From Saccharolobus shibatae B12 (GTDB taxonomy: Archaea; Thermoproteota; Thermoprotei_A; Sulfolobales; Sulfolobaceae), in assembly GCF_019175345.1 (NCBI RefSeq), contig NZ_CP077717.1:2014001-2078000 (forward strand): DNA of 64,000 bases, given 5' to 3'. Positions 1 through 9,730 of this stretch are shown in pieces. Under the pieces are notes generated by a model, which saw nothing but the letters and a program-made list of their open reading frames with translations, searched no databases and was not told the DNA's origin. Position 1 is the stretch's first letter. Every line of letters starts with the position of its first letter. A program made the position numbers and the translations under genes.

Positions 1-438
1 GACTTAAGCAATATAGGAGTTTATATAATAACGGTAACAGTGAGAGATTCTGCAGGTTATGTAATAAATGTGAGTAAACCAGTGTCAGTAGTCCCACCTC
101 CTTCATTAAGTATTAAAGAACAAACTCAAGGAAACTTCATTCAGTACAATACATCAATTACATTATCGGCTTCAATTAATGGCGGAACTAATCCGTATTA
201 TCTTATCTTGTTAAACGGTAAACTTGTAGGTAACTACTCATCAACAACCCAGTTACAGCTTAAGTTACAAAACGGTGAAAATAATATTACACTCGTAGCT
301 AAAGATTTATGGGGAAAAGCTGCTGTGAAAACTTTAATAGTTAACTCTGGATATAATTACGTGGACATAGGAATTATTGTAGGTATACTCTTGATAATAG
401 TTATAATTGTTGTATTAGTAATTAGTAAAAGAAAATAA
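1..438 (+). CDS. C-terminal part of a membrane-anchored surface protein (partial)
   Basis: The reading frame is open from base 1, so the gene starts outside the window. The visible part is rich in Ser, Thr, Asn and Val with repeated beta-strand patterns, like the Ig/PKD-type modules of archaeal surface proteins. Several N-x-S/T sites suggest glycosylation. The last ~25 residues are one hydrophobic helix (about VDIGIIVGILLIIVIIVVLV) followed by SKRK, a C-terminal membrane anchor with a short basic cytoplasmic tail. It is probably an extracellular protein held by one C-terminal helix. The function cannot be told from this fragment; it may be the end of a secreted protease or solute-binding protein. 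Confidence 0.7.
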   Translation, partial: DLSNIGVYIITVTVRDSAGYVINVSKPVSVVPPPSLSIKEQTQGNFIQYNTSITLSASINGGTNPYYLILLNGKLVGNYSSTTQLQLKLQNGENNITLVAKDLWGKAAVKTLIVNSGYNYVDIGIIVGILLIIVIIVVLVISKRK

Positions 439-762
439 TTTTTTAATTCTTTATAGTATTCTCCATAATGTAGACAGCAGTCCCATTAATTTAATACACA
501 TATAAATTTAGAAACTAACTTTCAGCTCAACCCGAGATTCATAATAAAAAGTGAATTGTAGCTTTTCTTTTAATTAAAGTGTTATAATAGATACCTTGAA
601 GGAAAAAAAGGGCACAAATAAGGAATTACTAATATCGGACTGTGATATATTAATACTTGTGGCGCTTGAAAACGTCATAAATATGTTTAATGCTCCCTTC
701 AGTGTAGGCAACAATTTCACTCAGAAACGTAGTTTAAATTCCCTTTCCTTCTTTTGTTTCAA
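439..762. other. Intergenic region, no gene recognised
   Basis: AT-rich spacer of about 320 bases between the 3' ends of the surface-protein gene and the small minus-strand gene at 763. No convincing ORF, tRNA or long inverted repeat was seen. The pyrimidine-rich tract just after 438 could end transcription. Confidence 0.4.
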
Positions 763-1065
763 TCAATCGTAACCTATTATTAAAATTCTATCCCTAAGCT
801 TATAGGAATAAAGAATTGCAAAATTAAAACTGTTTCTCGACATGGATATAAGCTCATCTTTTAGCTTTTCATTTTTTACATTGTCTGGCACTATCACTAC
901 ATAATACTTAGCATTAGGTAAAAAAGTCTTGAAAAATTTCTGAACATCAACTATCAAATTGGGACTGAAGTACTTAATAAATCTCACGCTTCCACTTTTA
1001 CTTACTATTTCAATTAGGTTGTCCTCAACAAATTCCGACAATTCCTCAATTGGTACAGCAGCCAT
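763..1065 (-). CDS. Small uncharacterised protein, paralogue of the product at 3430
   Basis: 100 residues, no signal peptide or membrane helix, predicted alpha/beta. I do not recognise a named family. It aligns along its length with the protein encoded at 3430-3777: both have an acidic N-terminal helix ([14 protein letters not shown] / ELESYLDDNLLKLL), a central KFF..FLP..KY motif and a hydrophobic end (ILIIG / MIVIG). The central segment resembles a beta-alpha-beta sensor-like fold, but that is only an impression. The two paralogues lie on either side of the exporter gene 1183-2601. The ATG at 1065 is preceded by an AT-rich stretch with a possible TATA box. Confidence 0.7.
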   Translation of the reverse strand: MAAVPIEELSEFVEDNLIEIVSKSGSVRFIKYFSPNLIVDVQKFFKTFLPNAKYYVVIVPDNVKNEKLKDELISMSRNSFNFAILYSYKLRDRILIIGYD

Positions 1066-1182
1066 TATATTTATAATTATTTTTCATGTTAATAAGTAGT
1101 TATGTATAATACTCCATAAGAAGTATATAGGATTTGTATAATTTGTACTGCAATACTTAAATAGAAAAAATAAGTAGGAAGC

Positions 1183-2601
1183 TCATGCATGTTGCCCAGC
1201 CTTAATTACGTAATTCCTAGTGAATAAAGCAACGATAAGGTTTAGGAACATTATACCAACTGCAGCAGTATACATGTAATGAAAGGCTGAATAAGATGGT
1301 ACTTGAGCTACCGGTACAATTTGATTGTTATAATCGTATATTATCCATGTAGTGTAAGTGTCCATAAATACTGTTGAGATTACTGGGCCAATTGAACTTC
1401 CGATAGTTCTTATTAAAGTGTTCATACCTATTCCTATTCCTCTTTGTTCCTCTGGTAAAGATACTGCGACCATATTAACTAATGGAATCATAGTATTGAC
1501 TAATCCTACCGCAGTTATCATAACGTCTAACACAACCTCATACACGGTATACCTAAAAGTATCTAAAAGTAAGTAACCAAAAATACTAATGACAGAACCA
1601 GTGATAAGCAATGGCTTAGGTCCAGTTGTGTTAATCAATCTACCTACTATTGGTCCAACAATCATCATTACTAAAGCTACTGGTGCCATTAAAAGCCCAG
1701 ATTCTATTATGGATAAGCCTAGTCCATAGGGTTGAGGTAATTGAAGATAATAAACTAGCCCAGTGAACATTAAAAACATTCCAGCTCCAGATATTAACCC
1801 AGCAATGTTTGCGACCATTATGTTTCTTACTCTAAATAAATCTAGTCTCATTAAGGGTTCATTAGTTCTCCTCTCTGCCCATAAGAATATAGGAAACGCT
1901 ATTACTGAAACCACAATTAATGACAACTGGCTAATTGAAGCCCAACCCACATTAGGACCATTAGATAAATATACTAATAACGGAACCACTGTTAACATAA
2001 GAAATGTTGCGCCTAAATAGTCTATCTTCTCCTTAGTCTTCTCGGGAATTTCAACTATGTACTTTGCGGAAATTATTACTAGAATTATTGATAGTAAAAA
2101 TGCTGTATGAAATGCGTAAGGCCATCCCAAATCTTGAACAATGTAGGAACCTATTAATAATCCTAGGGCTGGACCAGCAGCAAGTGTCGCGCTTAAAATA
2201 CCTTGAGCCCATGCAACTCTCTCTCTGGGAAATAGGTCAGTTATAATAGCTATAGCAAGAGGAAACGTTGCATAGCCCAGTCCTTGAATTGCCCTAGCAA
2301 ATATCAAAAAGTAGATGTTTGGTGAGAATCCAGCTAATAACACTGCTAATGAATAAAAGCCAATGGATAAGAGGTAAACTTTCTTCTTTCCATACCTATC
2401 ACCTAGTTTTCCAAAAAGTGGCGAAGCAATTGCTCCAACTATGAGATAAGCTGAGGTTATCCATGCAACCGTCGTAGCCGTAGTAGAGAATTGTGTTTCG
2501 ATTTTCGGCAATGCTGGTATGACCATTGTCTCAACATAATTTACTAAAGTTAACATTAGAGTGAGGGTAACTAAAGTACGCATTGTGGCTTTAGAATCCA
2601 T
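1183..2601 (-). CDS. MFS multidrug exporter, DHA2 (EmrB/QacA) type
   Basis: 472 residues with about 14 hydrophobic segments, as expected for the 14-helix drug:H+ antiporter subfamily. The loop after helix 2 carries GKLGDRYGKKKVYLLS, the MFS motif A. An ARAIQGLGYA segment follows in helix 4, and GPALGLLIGSYIV matches the antiporter motif C region. It probably expels a hydrophobic compound using the proton gradient; the substrate is unknown. It is monocistronic, with a paralogous pair of small proteins on its flanks. The ATG at 2601 is the first in-frame start. Confidence 0.88.
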   Translation of the reverse strand: MDSKATMRTLVTLTLMLTLVNYVETMVIPALPKIETQFSTTATTVAWITSAYLIVGAIASPLFGKLGDRYGKKKVYLLSIGFYSLAVLLAGFSPNIYFLIFARAIQGLGYATFPLAIAIITDLFPRERVAWAQGILSATLAAGPALGLLIGSYIVQDLGWPYAFHTAFLLSIILVIISAKYIVEIPEKTKEKIDYLGATFLMLTVVPLLVYLSNGPNVGWASISQLSLIVVSVIAFPIFLWAERRTNEPLMRLDLFRVRNIMVANIAGLISGAGMFLMFTGLVYYLQLPQPYGLGLSIIESGLLMAPVALVMMIVGPIVGRLINTTGPKPLLITGSVISIFGYLLLDTFRYTVYEVVLDVMITAVGLVNTMIPLVNMVAVSLPEEQRGIGIGMNTLIRTIGSSIGPVISTVFMDTYTTWIIYDYNNQIVPVAQVPSYSAFHYMYTAAVGIMFLNLIVALFTRNYVIKAGQHA

Positions 2602-2747
2602 AAAGAAGTGAGCGGTATAAAGACAAATAAATTTTTCGATATATCTTTTTCAATGAACATAAAAGAATGATATAGTGTTAACTTCTTACCATAAATAGTG
2701 ATGCTTTTAGTGACAACTTAGTTATTGTGGGCAACCATACTCAATCA

Positions 2748-2930
2748 CACTTTAAAGGGCAAGACATTTTCGTCCAATATTGACGTCTAAGGTTGACCAC
2801 AGTTTTTCACGCTGCAAGTTAAGTCATTGACCCTCTTAGACATGGATCGTAAGAACCACTTAGCATCCCATTTTAAGGCATTGAAATCCGTGTAAATCTT
2901 TAAGTACAAAACCTTCTTGAAAATTGTTCA
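2748..2930 (-). mobile_element. Decayed transposase C-terminus (IS relic, copy 1)
   Basis: This stretch aligns at roughly three quarters identity with 56682-56860. Read on the minus strand, both encode KIYTDFN.LKWD.K.FLR..SKRV..LT, interrupted by stops. The outer end (ACTTTAAAGGGCAAGAC) is the same sequence that forms the left end of the ~104-bp palindromic repeats at 55317 and 61441, so this IS family is probably the parent of those repeats. I cannot name the family. No intact copy is present in the window. Confidence 0.6.
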
Positions 2931-3014
2931 AGGTCCTCTGCAGGTCTCTTGTCAAAGGAATAAAAGTGCATAGACTCCCCACTATTCTCCTCGAGGAACT
3001 CCCTCGCCTCATTA

Positions 3015-3077
3015 CCGTGTATTCTTGCCGTTGCTAACAGTTTCTGATAAGTCATAAAGTTAATGTTATTTGTATTC
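3015..3077. repeat. Short dispersed repeat, IS-end-like
   Basis: The segment containing CCGTTGCTAACAGTTTCTGA matches 27291-27350 (CCGTCGCTAACAGTTTTCGA) and, more weakly, 60910-60944 (AGCATCGCTAACTTTTTCTGA). All three lie in non-coding DNA beside other transposon debris. It is probably the end of an old insertion sequence. Confidence 0.5.
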
Positions 3078-3267
3078 ATTTAACTTTTCAAATCCTTTTA
3101 ACGCTATCAAGTAGGCTGATGCTGTATGCCTATCAAATTATTTTTATAATAATGTTATTACTATCATTCTTATTTTTCTTGATAGACTGTTTTTAATCAC
3201 TTATTCCTTTTATAGAATTATGTTAATCTAGAGAGAATATTACAATTGACAATGAATCCTTGAATCA

Positions 3268-3344
3268 CCCCTCTCCCTAACATATTTAAGGTTTTTGCAT
3301 AGATTTATAGAGATCATTGTCCTTTAAACTATAAGCAAGTATAC
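3268..3344. repeat. Truncated copy of the ~104-bp MITE-like repeat
   Basis: The segment from CTCTCCCTAA to ACTATAAGCAAGTATAC matches the right two thirds of the repeats at 55317-55419 and 61441-61545, with several substitutions; the left end is lost or too diverged. It lies just upstream of the gene at 3430 and may supply part of its promoter. Confidence 0.55.
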
Positions 3345-3429
3345 TTATACAAATATAATCCTTATCCTTGAAAGTCTAGTGAAGTATAAAGAAGTTAAAT
3401 TAATATATAACTTAGATACTTTATATATC

Positions 3430-3777
3430 ATGGAACACTTAAGTGTTAAAGAACTTGAAAGCTATCTTGATGATAATTTATTAAAGCTTTTAACTAAAGA
3501 AGATATAAGATATATATTTCTCATAAATGCAAAAATCATCTCAAACTTTGAAAAATTCTTTAGCATGTTCCTTCCAGACAGTGTTAAGTATTTTGTAGCA
3601 ATATCTTCTGATTTACCAGTTAAGATAATTAAGGAAAGTTTAATTAGAGCTAAAGATGCACTAGAAGTATCGTGCCATATCACATCGAAACTACCACCGA
3701 AATCAATGATAGTAATTGGACTACAATCCGTAAGTGGGAGAGGAGAGTTAAAGAAGCCTTCAGCTTTACGAACCTAA
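3430..3777 (+). CDS. Small uncharacterised protein, paralogue of the product at 763
   Basis: About 115 residues counted from the ATG at 3430, which aligns with the start of the paralogue at 1065. An in-frame extension to 3379 is possible but has no counterpart. The protein shares EL..Y/FV.DNL, a KFF..FLPDS.KYFV core and a hydrophobic end MIVIGL with its paralogue. It then continues with a polar tail of about 17 residues that the paralogue lacks; that tail may result from loss of the original stop. The promoter region abuts a MITE remnant ending near 3344. Function unknown. Confidence 0.65.
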   Translation: MEHLSVKELESYLDDNLLKLLTKEDIRYIFLINAKIISNFEKFFSMFLPDSVKYFVAISSDLPVKIIKESLIRAKDALEVSCHITSKLPPKSMIVIGLQSVSGRGELKKPSALRT

Positions 3778-3786
3778 TCTTTCCTC

Positions 3787-4281
3787 TTATTTTCTCTTCT
3801 TCTTGTTCTGTAAAATCGTATATAAGGCTATTGAAAACGTTGCAACTAATACCATTACAATAACCCCATTACTGTAAAAAGTCTTTAAGGCTAAAGGAGA
3901 TGAAGAGGTAGAAATGAATGAAATATTCGTAGGATTTCCACTAAAATTATTACTATTGTTTAGTTGCACAGAGCTTATTGTAATGTTTGCATAATAACTC
4001 CCATTATAAACTATTGAGAATGTTCTGTTAATCAGATAATAAGGTACTATTATTTCCGAGAAATTAGAGCCATTTTTTACTGCTAATAACTTATCAATAG
4101 TTTGAGGTTCTACTGTAAAATTCTTTACACTTACTACAAATTTTATACCAATAGATGAGTTCTCAACACTTTGGATTAATGGAAAATTCTCATTTACGTT
4201 AACGTGTATTATATAATTGCCTAGCATAAACGTTTTTGAAATTACGGCTATTATAAGTAGTAGAAGTAATGAAAATTTCAT
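3787..4281 (-). CDS. Secreted or membrane-anchored small protein
   Basis: About 164 residues from the ATG at 4281. This start is preferred over 4302 because a TTTATTAAA box lies ~25 bases upstream, giving a leaderless transcript, and because the protein then begins with a clean signal peptide (MKFSLLLLLIIAVIS). The central region has many N-x-S/T sequons. A C-terminal hydrophobic helix (VIVMVLVATFSIALYTIL) is followed by KKKRK. It is therefore an extracytoplasmic domain tethered at the C-terminus. Family not recognised. It is divergent from the hemerythrin-like gene at 4346. Confidence 0.65.
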   Translation of the reverse strand: MKFSLLLLLIIAVISKTFMLGNYIIHVNVNENFPLIQSVENSSIGIKFVVSVKNFTVEPQTIDKLLAVKNGSNFSEIIVPYYLINRTFSIVYNGSYYANITISSVQLNNSNNFSGNPTNISFISTSSSPLALKTFYSNGVIVMVLVATFSIALYTILQNKKKRK

Positions 4282-4345
4282 TATTATCTCTATACTTCTC
4301 ACTCTTTAATAAAAGGTTTTTTAATATCCCAAGATTAATGAAAAT

Positions 4346-4753
4346 ATGGATATAATAGAACTACTTAAATTTGAACATGGTATATTTAGAATAAGGTTCT
4401 ATTTGTTAGAAAAACTTAGTGATATATGGGAGGAATTAGAAACGTTACATAACTTCATAGTTAACGTTCACGCTAAAATGGAGGACCTATATGTCTTTAA
4501 GGATATGCCGGAAGCTAGGCCTTACTCAAATGACCATAAACTAATTGAGAAGTACGGTAACACAATAATTAAGGAGAAGAGAGTAGATTGGGTACCCAGA
4601 TATGTGAAAATAGTGTTGGATCATAACTTAAATGAGGAGAAATACGTCTTTCCCAAGGTAAAAGAAAGAAAAGGTTTGGTCTTAGACGTTATAGAACAGT
4701 ATGGCTTTGAAAACTATCAAAAAGTTACTGGTATAGATATAAGAAATTTCTAA
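4346..4753 (+). CDS. Hemerythrin-like (HHE) protein
   Basis: 135 residues, all helical. Histidines and acidic residues occur in the spacing typical of HHE four-helix bundles: ..FEHG.F near the start, NFIVNVHAKMED, SNDHKLIEKYG and LDHNLNEEKYVFP. Such proteins bind a di-iron centre and sense or store O2, NO or iron; the role here is inferred only from the fold. It is divergent from the secreted-protein gene, and its 3' end overlaps that of the TFS-like gene by four bases. Confidence 0.65.
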   Translation: MDIIELLKFEHGIFRIRFYLLEKLSDIWEELETLHNFIVNVHAKMEDLYVFKDMPEARPYSNDHKLIEKYGNTIIKEKRVDWVPRYVKIVLDHNLNEEKYVFPKVKERKGLVLDVIEQYGFENYQKVTGIDIRNF

Positions 4754-5028
4754 ATAGTGTAAACAAAGCTACAAGCCATGCACCTATACAATCTTTTCTT
4801 CTTATTAAGCAATATAGCTCTCACCGAACCGCATCTAGGACAGAGCGAGATAGCGACTCTACCCTCTATGGTTTCACCATCTGCGATTATTGTCTTATCA
4901 TTTTCATGATTTATATTCTCCTTTAATATCACTTTTTCTACATCATGATCAGAATATCCACACTTACTACAAACCATTTTGTTACCTTTTACCCTCATCA
5001 AGGAACCGCATTTAGGACAAAAACGCAT
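4750..5028 (-). CDS. tfs4: TFS4-like transcription inhibitor (TFIIS/RpoM zinc-ribbon paralogue)
   Basis: 92 residues with an N-terminal zinc ribbon (CPKCG...CSKCG, residues 4-24), a linker, and a C-terminal zinc ribbon (CPRCG...CMAC). True cleavage factors (TFS1) carry an acidic Asp-Glu tip in the second ribbon that enters the RNA polymerase active site. Here the tip reads LLNKKKRLYRC, three consecutive lysines. That is the feature described for Sulfolobus TFS4, a paralogue that inhibits RNA polymerase and is induced by virus infection. Assignment to TFS4 rather than TFS1 rests on that tip. The gene lies downstream of the ring-cleavage gene with a 17-base gap and could be partly co-transcribed with it. 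Confidence 0.85.
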   Translation of the reverse strand: MRFCPKCGSLMRVKGNKMVCSKCGYSDHDVEKVILKENINHENDKTIIADGETIEGRVAISLCPRCGSVRAILLNKKKRLYRCMACSFVYTI

Positions 5029-5045
5029 GTCTAAAAATGATTCTT

Positions 5046-5819
5046 CTACTCATAAAAGCTTGCGGCTAACATACTAACTCCGGGCCAAGGTGTATCATAT
5101 CCTAGTATCTCAGCCTTCTTTGGTTTAACATACCCTAAGAGCATGTATAGAGTATTTAAATTTCCCTCAGGCATTGCAGTCTGATACTCCTTAGGATAAA
5201 GTTCACTAATTTTTAATATTTTCTCAAACTCACCAGATTTTATTAGATCCATTAATATCACATCGAATTTTGTAGGTTTAGGAGTTATCTTAAAGTAAAA
5301 TAAGTCTAACCTATGAGTTGGTGAACCAGTGGCTAAAAACACTGCTTTCCTTCCAAGTTTCTCTACTGCTTTCCTAATCTTCTCACCTATTTCATGGTGT
5401 GATTCTGGTGAATTGTCAGTAATTGATATTGTCACAACTTTTGGTTTATACTCGGGAAACATGTAGAAGAGGGGAATCCACGCACCGTGATCTAATCCCC
5501 ATTTATCATCTTTCACTAATTTTCCCTCAGCATTTTTCACTATTTCTTCAACTAATTCAGTGTCATTTAACGCGCTATAACAGTATTTATAAGTCTCATC
5601 TGGGAAACCGTAATAATCCTGAATACACTCTAGCTTCTCACTGCTTTCAATATAGAAGGTTTCCGTCCATGAGACGAAATGGGGACTTGAGACTATTATC
5701 GTTTCTGGTTTATACTTCTCCTCAATTTCCTTTCCTACTCTTCTCAATAAGTCCTTCCATTTATTCTCCTCTATCAGTATTGTAGGAGAACCATGAGATA
5801 TAAATAAGCCAATTGTCAT
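5046..5819 (-). CDS. LigB/DODA-type class III extradiol dioxygenase
   Basis: About 257 residues from the ATG at 5819; a TTG five codons upstream is an alternative. Motifs match the 4,5-DOPA-dioxygenase (YgiD) branch of the LigB superfamily: LFISHGSP near the start, [26 protein letters not shown] and [10 protein letters not shown], with the histidines expected to bind the active-site metal. It should open a catecholic ring next to the hydroxyls. It follows hpaB closely, so the substrate is probably an aromatic diol made in this pathway. It is a second ring-cleavage enzyme of a different fold from the VOC enzyme at 7343. Confidence 0.8.
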   Translation of the reverse strand: MTIGLFISHGSPTILIEENKWKDLLRRVGKEIEEKYKPETIIVSSPHFVSWTETFYIESSEKLECIQDYYGFPDETYKYCYSALNDTELVEEIVKNAEGKLVKDDKWGLDHGAWIPLFYMFPEYKPKVVTISITDNSPESHHEIGEKIRKAVEKLGRKAVFLATGSPTHRLDLFYFKITPKPTKFDVILMDLIKSGEFEKILKISELYPKEYQTAMPEGNLNTLYMLLGYVKPKKAEILGYDTPWPGVSMLAASFYE

Positions 5820-5870
5820 TAACAAGAACTCCAAAAATATAAATAAAAAATTAAGTTAACTTTTGTTCAC

Positions 5871-7346
5871 TTAAGCTTTAGGATTAGGCATCTGATCGAT
5901 TATATCCTTAACCAATTTAACGAACTCGTGCTTTCTATCCTTGAATACCTCAGTATAAGTTTGAGCCCATCTTATTGTGGGATCACCCCTACTGAACCTA
6001 TCATATTGTTCATATCTCATCCCTGCTTCAGATCCTATAACGTCCCACAATAGGTTAAACATCTTAACTCTTTCTAGTGCATCAAGACCTTTCATTGCCA
6101 TGTACTTATCCAATAATTTTCTTTCCTCGGGATTTTCAAAATCTTTAATACCAGCAGGTATAGGTATTGATGATCCTGCACTAATTGACCTTAATATCTC
6201 ATTTGCTCTAGGAACTGCCTTCATGTTGAAGTGACTAGCTGAAATGGAAATATAGGGATCTGGTCTAGTAATATTGGGCAATTCTTGGGCTCTTTCAACT
6301 GATGCATAGAGGGCTGCCTCATTTAGAGCGACATATATCAGTATCTCACCTATCTTTTCTTGAACGTTAATGAAATTACTGGTGCCAGCAGCTTCAGCAA
6401 TGGCGATAGCTAAACCAGCAAGGAACTTTAACCTGCTATAGTGTTGAATTACGAAGTGCCAGTTAAACCATCCCCTTAACTGAACGGTGTGCCACATCAG
6501 GTCTTCGATTAACTCAGGCTTCTTGAAGAATATTATCCTTTCCCAAGGAACTAGGACGTTATCTAACACTAAAATTGCATCGGATTCCTCAAATCTAGAA
6601 GATATTGGGTATTCGAATTCTCCTCCTTCCCTAGGCTGGAACCCCCTTCTAGACAAGAACTTAACTCCTTTAGTGTTTGTTGGAATAGAGAAGTATATTG
6701 CATATCTAGGATCACTATCTCTTCTGACATTTGGTAGATACCATAACATCTCCGCATAAGGACCAGCAGTACATATCATTGCGGCTCCTCTTACTACTAC
6801 ACCTTCTGGTTTTTCCTCAACTATTCCCACTTGAATGTATGGATCTTCCCATTGAGAAGGTGGTCTAGATCTATCGTACATTGGGGCCACAATTGCGTGA
6901 GTATAGAATAAATCCCTCTTTGTAGCTTCTTTGTAAATTTCAATCGCATTTTCCATGAACTTTGAACCAAACTGTTTTCCAAAGTAATCCTCAGCGTGTG
7001 CATAGAATACCATTGTCCATAAGTTTAGGTAGTCTGGACTTCTACCGAAGAACCCCCTATAGTAATCATATATCTTTACTAGGCCATCCCTTAATTTGCC
7101 TAAATCTTTCTTGTTTTTAGGTCTTAGAAAACTTATGCTAGTTTCCTCTCCCACATCAGGATTATAAACCCTTAGGTACTCCTTATATTTCTCATCCCAA
7201 TGTAGATCATAATATTTCGCAACAGTAGATATCGGTATTTTAAATGCTGAATGTTCTGTAACATCCTTTACTATTTCTCCTTCATAGTAAACTACTGGTA
7301 GGTTTTCCTTTATACTTTTTATGTAATCTGTTCCCCTTCTTATCAT
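5871..7346 (-). CDS. hpaB: 4-hydroxyphenylacetate 3-monooxygenase, oxygenase component
   Basis: 491 residues, the normal length for HpaB/PheA-type FADH2-dependent hydroxylases, which share the acyl-CoA dehydrogenase fold. It begins [24 protein letters not shown]. It has the conserved [28 protein letters not shown] and LVPWERI segments and the C-terminal [13 protein letters not shown]. It adds a hydroxyl ortho to a phenol, for example 4-hydroxyphenylacetate to 3,4-dihydroxyphenylacetate, using reduced flavin from HpaC. Its ATG overlaps the stop of the upstream dioxygenase gene (ATGA), indicating translational coupling. The exact phenolic substrate is not fixed by sequence. Confidence 0.9.
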   Translation of the reverse strand: MIRRGTDYIKSIKENLPVVYYEGEIVKDVTEHSAFKIPISTVAKYYDLHWDEKYKEYLRVYNPDVGEETSISFLRPKNKKDLGKLRDGLVKIYDYYRGFFGRSPDYLNLWTMVFYAHAEDYFGKQFGSKFMENAIEIYKEATKRDLFYTHAIVAPMYDRSRPPSQWEDPYIQVGIVEEKPEGVVVRGAAMICTAGPYAEMLWYLPNVRRDSDPRYAIYFSIPTNTKGVKFLSRRGFQPREGGEFEYPISSRFEESDAILVLDNVLVPWERIIFFKKPELIEDLMWHTVQLRGWFNWHFVIQHYSRLKFLAGLAIAIAEAAGTSNFINVQEKIGEILIYVALNEAALYASVERAQELPNITRPDPYISISASHFNMKAVPRANEILRSISAGSSIPIPAGIKDFENPEERKLLDKYMAMKGLDALERVKMFNLLWDVIGSEAGMRYEQYDRFSRGDPTIRWAQTYTEVFKDRKHEFVKLVKDIIDQMPNPKA

Positions 7347-8290
7347 TCAGACCACCCCTTTAATTGACCCGTGGAAATATCCTCCACGGGAACCCATTCA
7401 GTTAACCAAGATTGAGGAATTGGCCTTCCCCAAAAATCACTTCTATACCTTAATTGATCATAGGTCCAAACTATTGGTTTCCACTTATCTGGATCCAGAA
7501 CCACGTAATCGTTGGTGAAGAACTCAATTCTATTTTTATCAAAATCTCTCAAGTAAATATAATACCCCTCAGTTGCGCCATGTCTACCGGGACCCCTTTC
7601 TATACTATCCCACAATCCCACTGAGGCTAGAATATCTGGGGCTTTAATGACATCTTTTACATCATGAACATAATACGTCTCATGGTGAAATCCCGGAACG
7701 TTTTTACTTGACTTCGCTATTGCTATTTCGTGTGAATCCCCTCTTCTAGTTAACCACACTACTGTCAAATTCCCATCCTTATCCAAGAACCTCTCTGTCT
7801 CATAGTAACCCATGAATCTCTTAAAGAACTCCAATTCTCTCTCCAAGTCCTTAACCATATAATTTACGTGGGCTAACCTGACTGGACTCACTCCCCTATG
7901 CTTATGAAATGCTAATCTTAAATCGCCTACATACTCCATGTCATAGTATAGAAGTATTGGGATTCCTTCGGGGGATTCAAATAATAGAGCTTCATCAACA
8001 CCCTTTTCCCTAAATTTCCTAACCTTATGACCTAGGTTTTCCAATTCTTCTCTGGCCTTATCTAATTCTTCTCCTTTACTTACCCTAAAGCCTATATACG
8101 ATAAACCAGCCGAGTTGGCCTTTTTTAGTATTAAGCTATGATGCTGACCTTCCTCAATCCCTCTCAAATAAATGTAATCGCCATCCTTTTCTGTCTCCAC
8201 AAATCCTAAGAGTTCTGAGTAGAAGTATCTCGCCTTATCCAAATCGCTAACTCTTATACACACATGAGATGTACGTAAAATGCTGATCAT
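7343..8290 (-). CDS. Catechol 2,3-dioxygenase, VOC-type extradiol dioxygenase
   Basis: About 315 residues forming two VOC (beta-alpha-beta-beta-beta) modules. The catalytic C-terminal module has the Fe ligands His in RLAHVNYMV, His in [10 protein letters not shown] and Glu in [10 protein letters not shown]. It cleaves catechols meta to the diol. I take the ATG at 8290 as start, one codon inside a TTG, because AATTTATC lies ~26 bases upstream and gives a leaderless mRNA. Downstream it overlaps hpaB by four bases. An AGTTTAAT half-site sits just upstream of the TATA box. Confidence 0.9.
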   Translation of the reverse strand: MISILRTSHVCIRVSDLDKARYFYSELLGFVETEKDGDYIYLRGIEEGQHHSLILKKANSAGLSYIGFRVSKGEELDKAREELENLGHKVRKFREKGVDEALLFESPEGIPILLYYDMEYVGDLRLAFHKHRGVSPVRLAHVNYMVKDLERELEFFKRFMGYYETERFLDKDGNLTVVWLTRRGDSHEIAIAKSSKNVPGFHHETYYVHDVKDVIKAPDILASVGLWDSIERGPGRHGATEGYYIYLRDFDKNRIEFFTNDYVVLDPDKWKPIVWTYDQLRYRSDFWGRPIPQSWLTEWVPVEDISTGQLKGWSE

Positions 8291-8328
8291 CAAACACTAT
8301 TAAGTGCAAAAAGATAAATTAATTCACT

Positions 8329-8344
8329 ATTAAACTGATTTAAG
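8329..8344 (-). promoter_or_regulatory. Putative activator site upstream of the dioxygenase promoter
   Basis: ATTAAACTGATTTAAG on the plus strand is an imperfect palindrome related to the perfect one at 11434. Read toward the dioxygenase gene, the half-site AGTTTAAT ends about 8 bases before the TATA-like AATTTATC, the usual place for an archaeal activator site. Inference from position and similarity only. Confidence 0.45.
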
Positions 8345-8345
8345 G

Positions 8346-8813
8346 TTATCTACATAACTTCCAATAATTTCTATTGTAATAGACTAAGGGTGAAAAATTA
8401 TCTCTAACAACCTTTCCATTAATTACCTCACCAACTACAATGGTGTGATCACCAATATCAATAGTCTTATACTTCTTAACTTCCATGTAAGCGTAACTGT
8501 CAGCCAATACGGGCATTCCATCTAAACCTTCGAAGAACTTTACCTCCTTGAATCTCTCCTTTACGGGCTTAAAGGCAAATGTATTGAAGATTTTTTCCTC
8601 ATCGACAAAATTTACTATAAAACCATTACTCTCGATAAAAGGTACATCATTACCCTTGGTTTTATCTGCGGTAAACATAACTAATGGTGGATTTAAAGAA
8701 AGGGAATTAAATGTGTTGACCGTCATTCCTACTAAATTATCACTCCATTTAGTTGTAACTACTACTATTCCTAGCGGAAATAATCTCATTATATTCCTTA
8801 TCGTCTCGCTCAT
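8346..8813 (-). CDS. hpaC: Flavin reductase, HpaC-type
   Basis: 155 residues of the flavin reductase-like split-barrel family. Typical segments are FPLGIVVVTTKW, GMTVNTFNSLSLNPPLVMFTADKTKG, GFIVNFVDEE and the GDHTIVVGEVI signature near the C-terminus. It uses NAD(P)H to reduce free FMN/FAD for HpaB. It lies upstream of the dioxygenase-hpaB pair, with its own TATA box (CTTAAATAA) ~25 bases before the ATG, so its mRNA is probably leaderless. An AGTTTAAT half-site is directly upstream of that box. Confidence 0.88.
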   Translation of the reverse strand: MSETIRNIMRLFPLGIVVVTTKWSDNLVGMTVNTFNSLSLNPPLVMFTADKTKGNDVPFIESNGFIVNFVDEEKIFNTFAFKPVKERFKEVKFFEGLDGMPVLADSYAYMEVKKYKTIDIGDHTIVVGEVINGKVVRDNFSPLVYYNRNYWKLCR

Positions 8814-8849
8814 GAGAGTATATACTTAAAAAAATTATTTAAGTTTATC

Positions 8850-8865
8850 ATTAAACTGAGTTGAT
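8850..8865 (-). promoter_or_regulatory. Putative activator half-site upstream of hpaC
   Basis: ATTAAACTGAGTTGAT on the plus strand. Read toward hpaC, AGTTTAAT is followed by six bases and then the TATA-like CTTAAATAA. Only one half of the 11434 palindrome is well kept. Confidence 0.42.
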
Positions 8866-9730
8866 GTCTTAGGGTGAAACCTCATCCAATCTCTTATTGG
8901 CAGACCTATGTCCTATTGCTATTGCAATTATTGTTGAAATTACTTGGAATAAGGCTATTAGCAAAAACACCTCTATTGCCAAAGTTGTAGTGACCCCAGA
9001 AGCTATCAGAGAACCTATGAAAGAGGAAATTGCAATGATCCCTATCCCACCCCCTATATGACCTACACCGTCACATAAGGCGAAACCAGTACTCCTAGCC
9101 CTAGTCGGAAAACTCTCAGCAGTCCAAGCGTATGATGTTGGAACCCATAAATTAAAACCATAAAAGAGAATTATAGATCCTAGGAAAGATAATGCTACGT
9201 TAGTACCAGCTATAGCTATTAATAATCCCCCAATTATTGTGAAGATTACTGAAATGACTGTCCACGTCTTTCTTTCAAGTCTATCTCCAACAAAGAAGGT
9301 TGTTATAGGAACTAATATGAAACCTATAACACCTATTGCCGCAATCATTCCAGCTTCTGGTGGAGCAAATCCTAGTGAGGCTAATATAGATGTTAAACCA
9401 GCTGCCAAGGTATAGACGGTCATATAACCAAATAACCACATTGAGACAAGTATTCCAAACCTCTTTATATAAAGTGAGGAACTAAATATGGTCTTTAATG
9501 CATCTAAATAGGAATACCTCTCTGCAATATAAGGCTGAATTATATTGGGTAATGGTGGGAGATTACCTAACTTGCTAGTAGCCTTCTTCTCCATCACCTC
9601 AACTATCCTTTCAGCTTCAGTTAATTTACCCTTTGATATTAACCATCTTGGAGATTCGGGTAAGCTAAACCTTAAGAGCAATCCTATTAAAGCCAATAAA
9701 GCACCTATCCCTAGTATTTCCGGAAAGTTC

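Noticed and set aside
1358-2246. Plus-strand ORFs of 60-85 codons inside the exporter gene
   Set aside because: They are antisense shadows of a clear MFS gene, and their products have no domain pattern.
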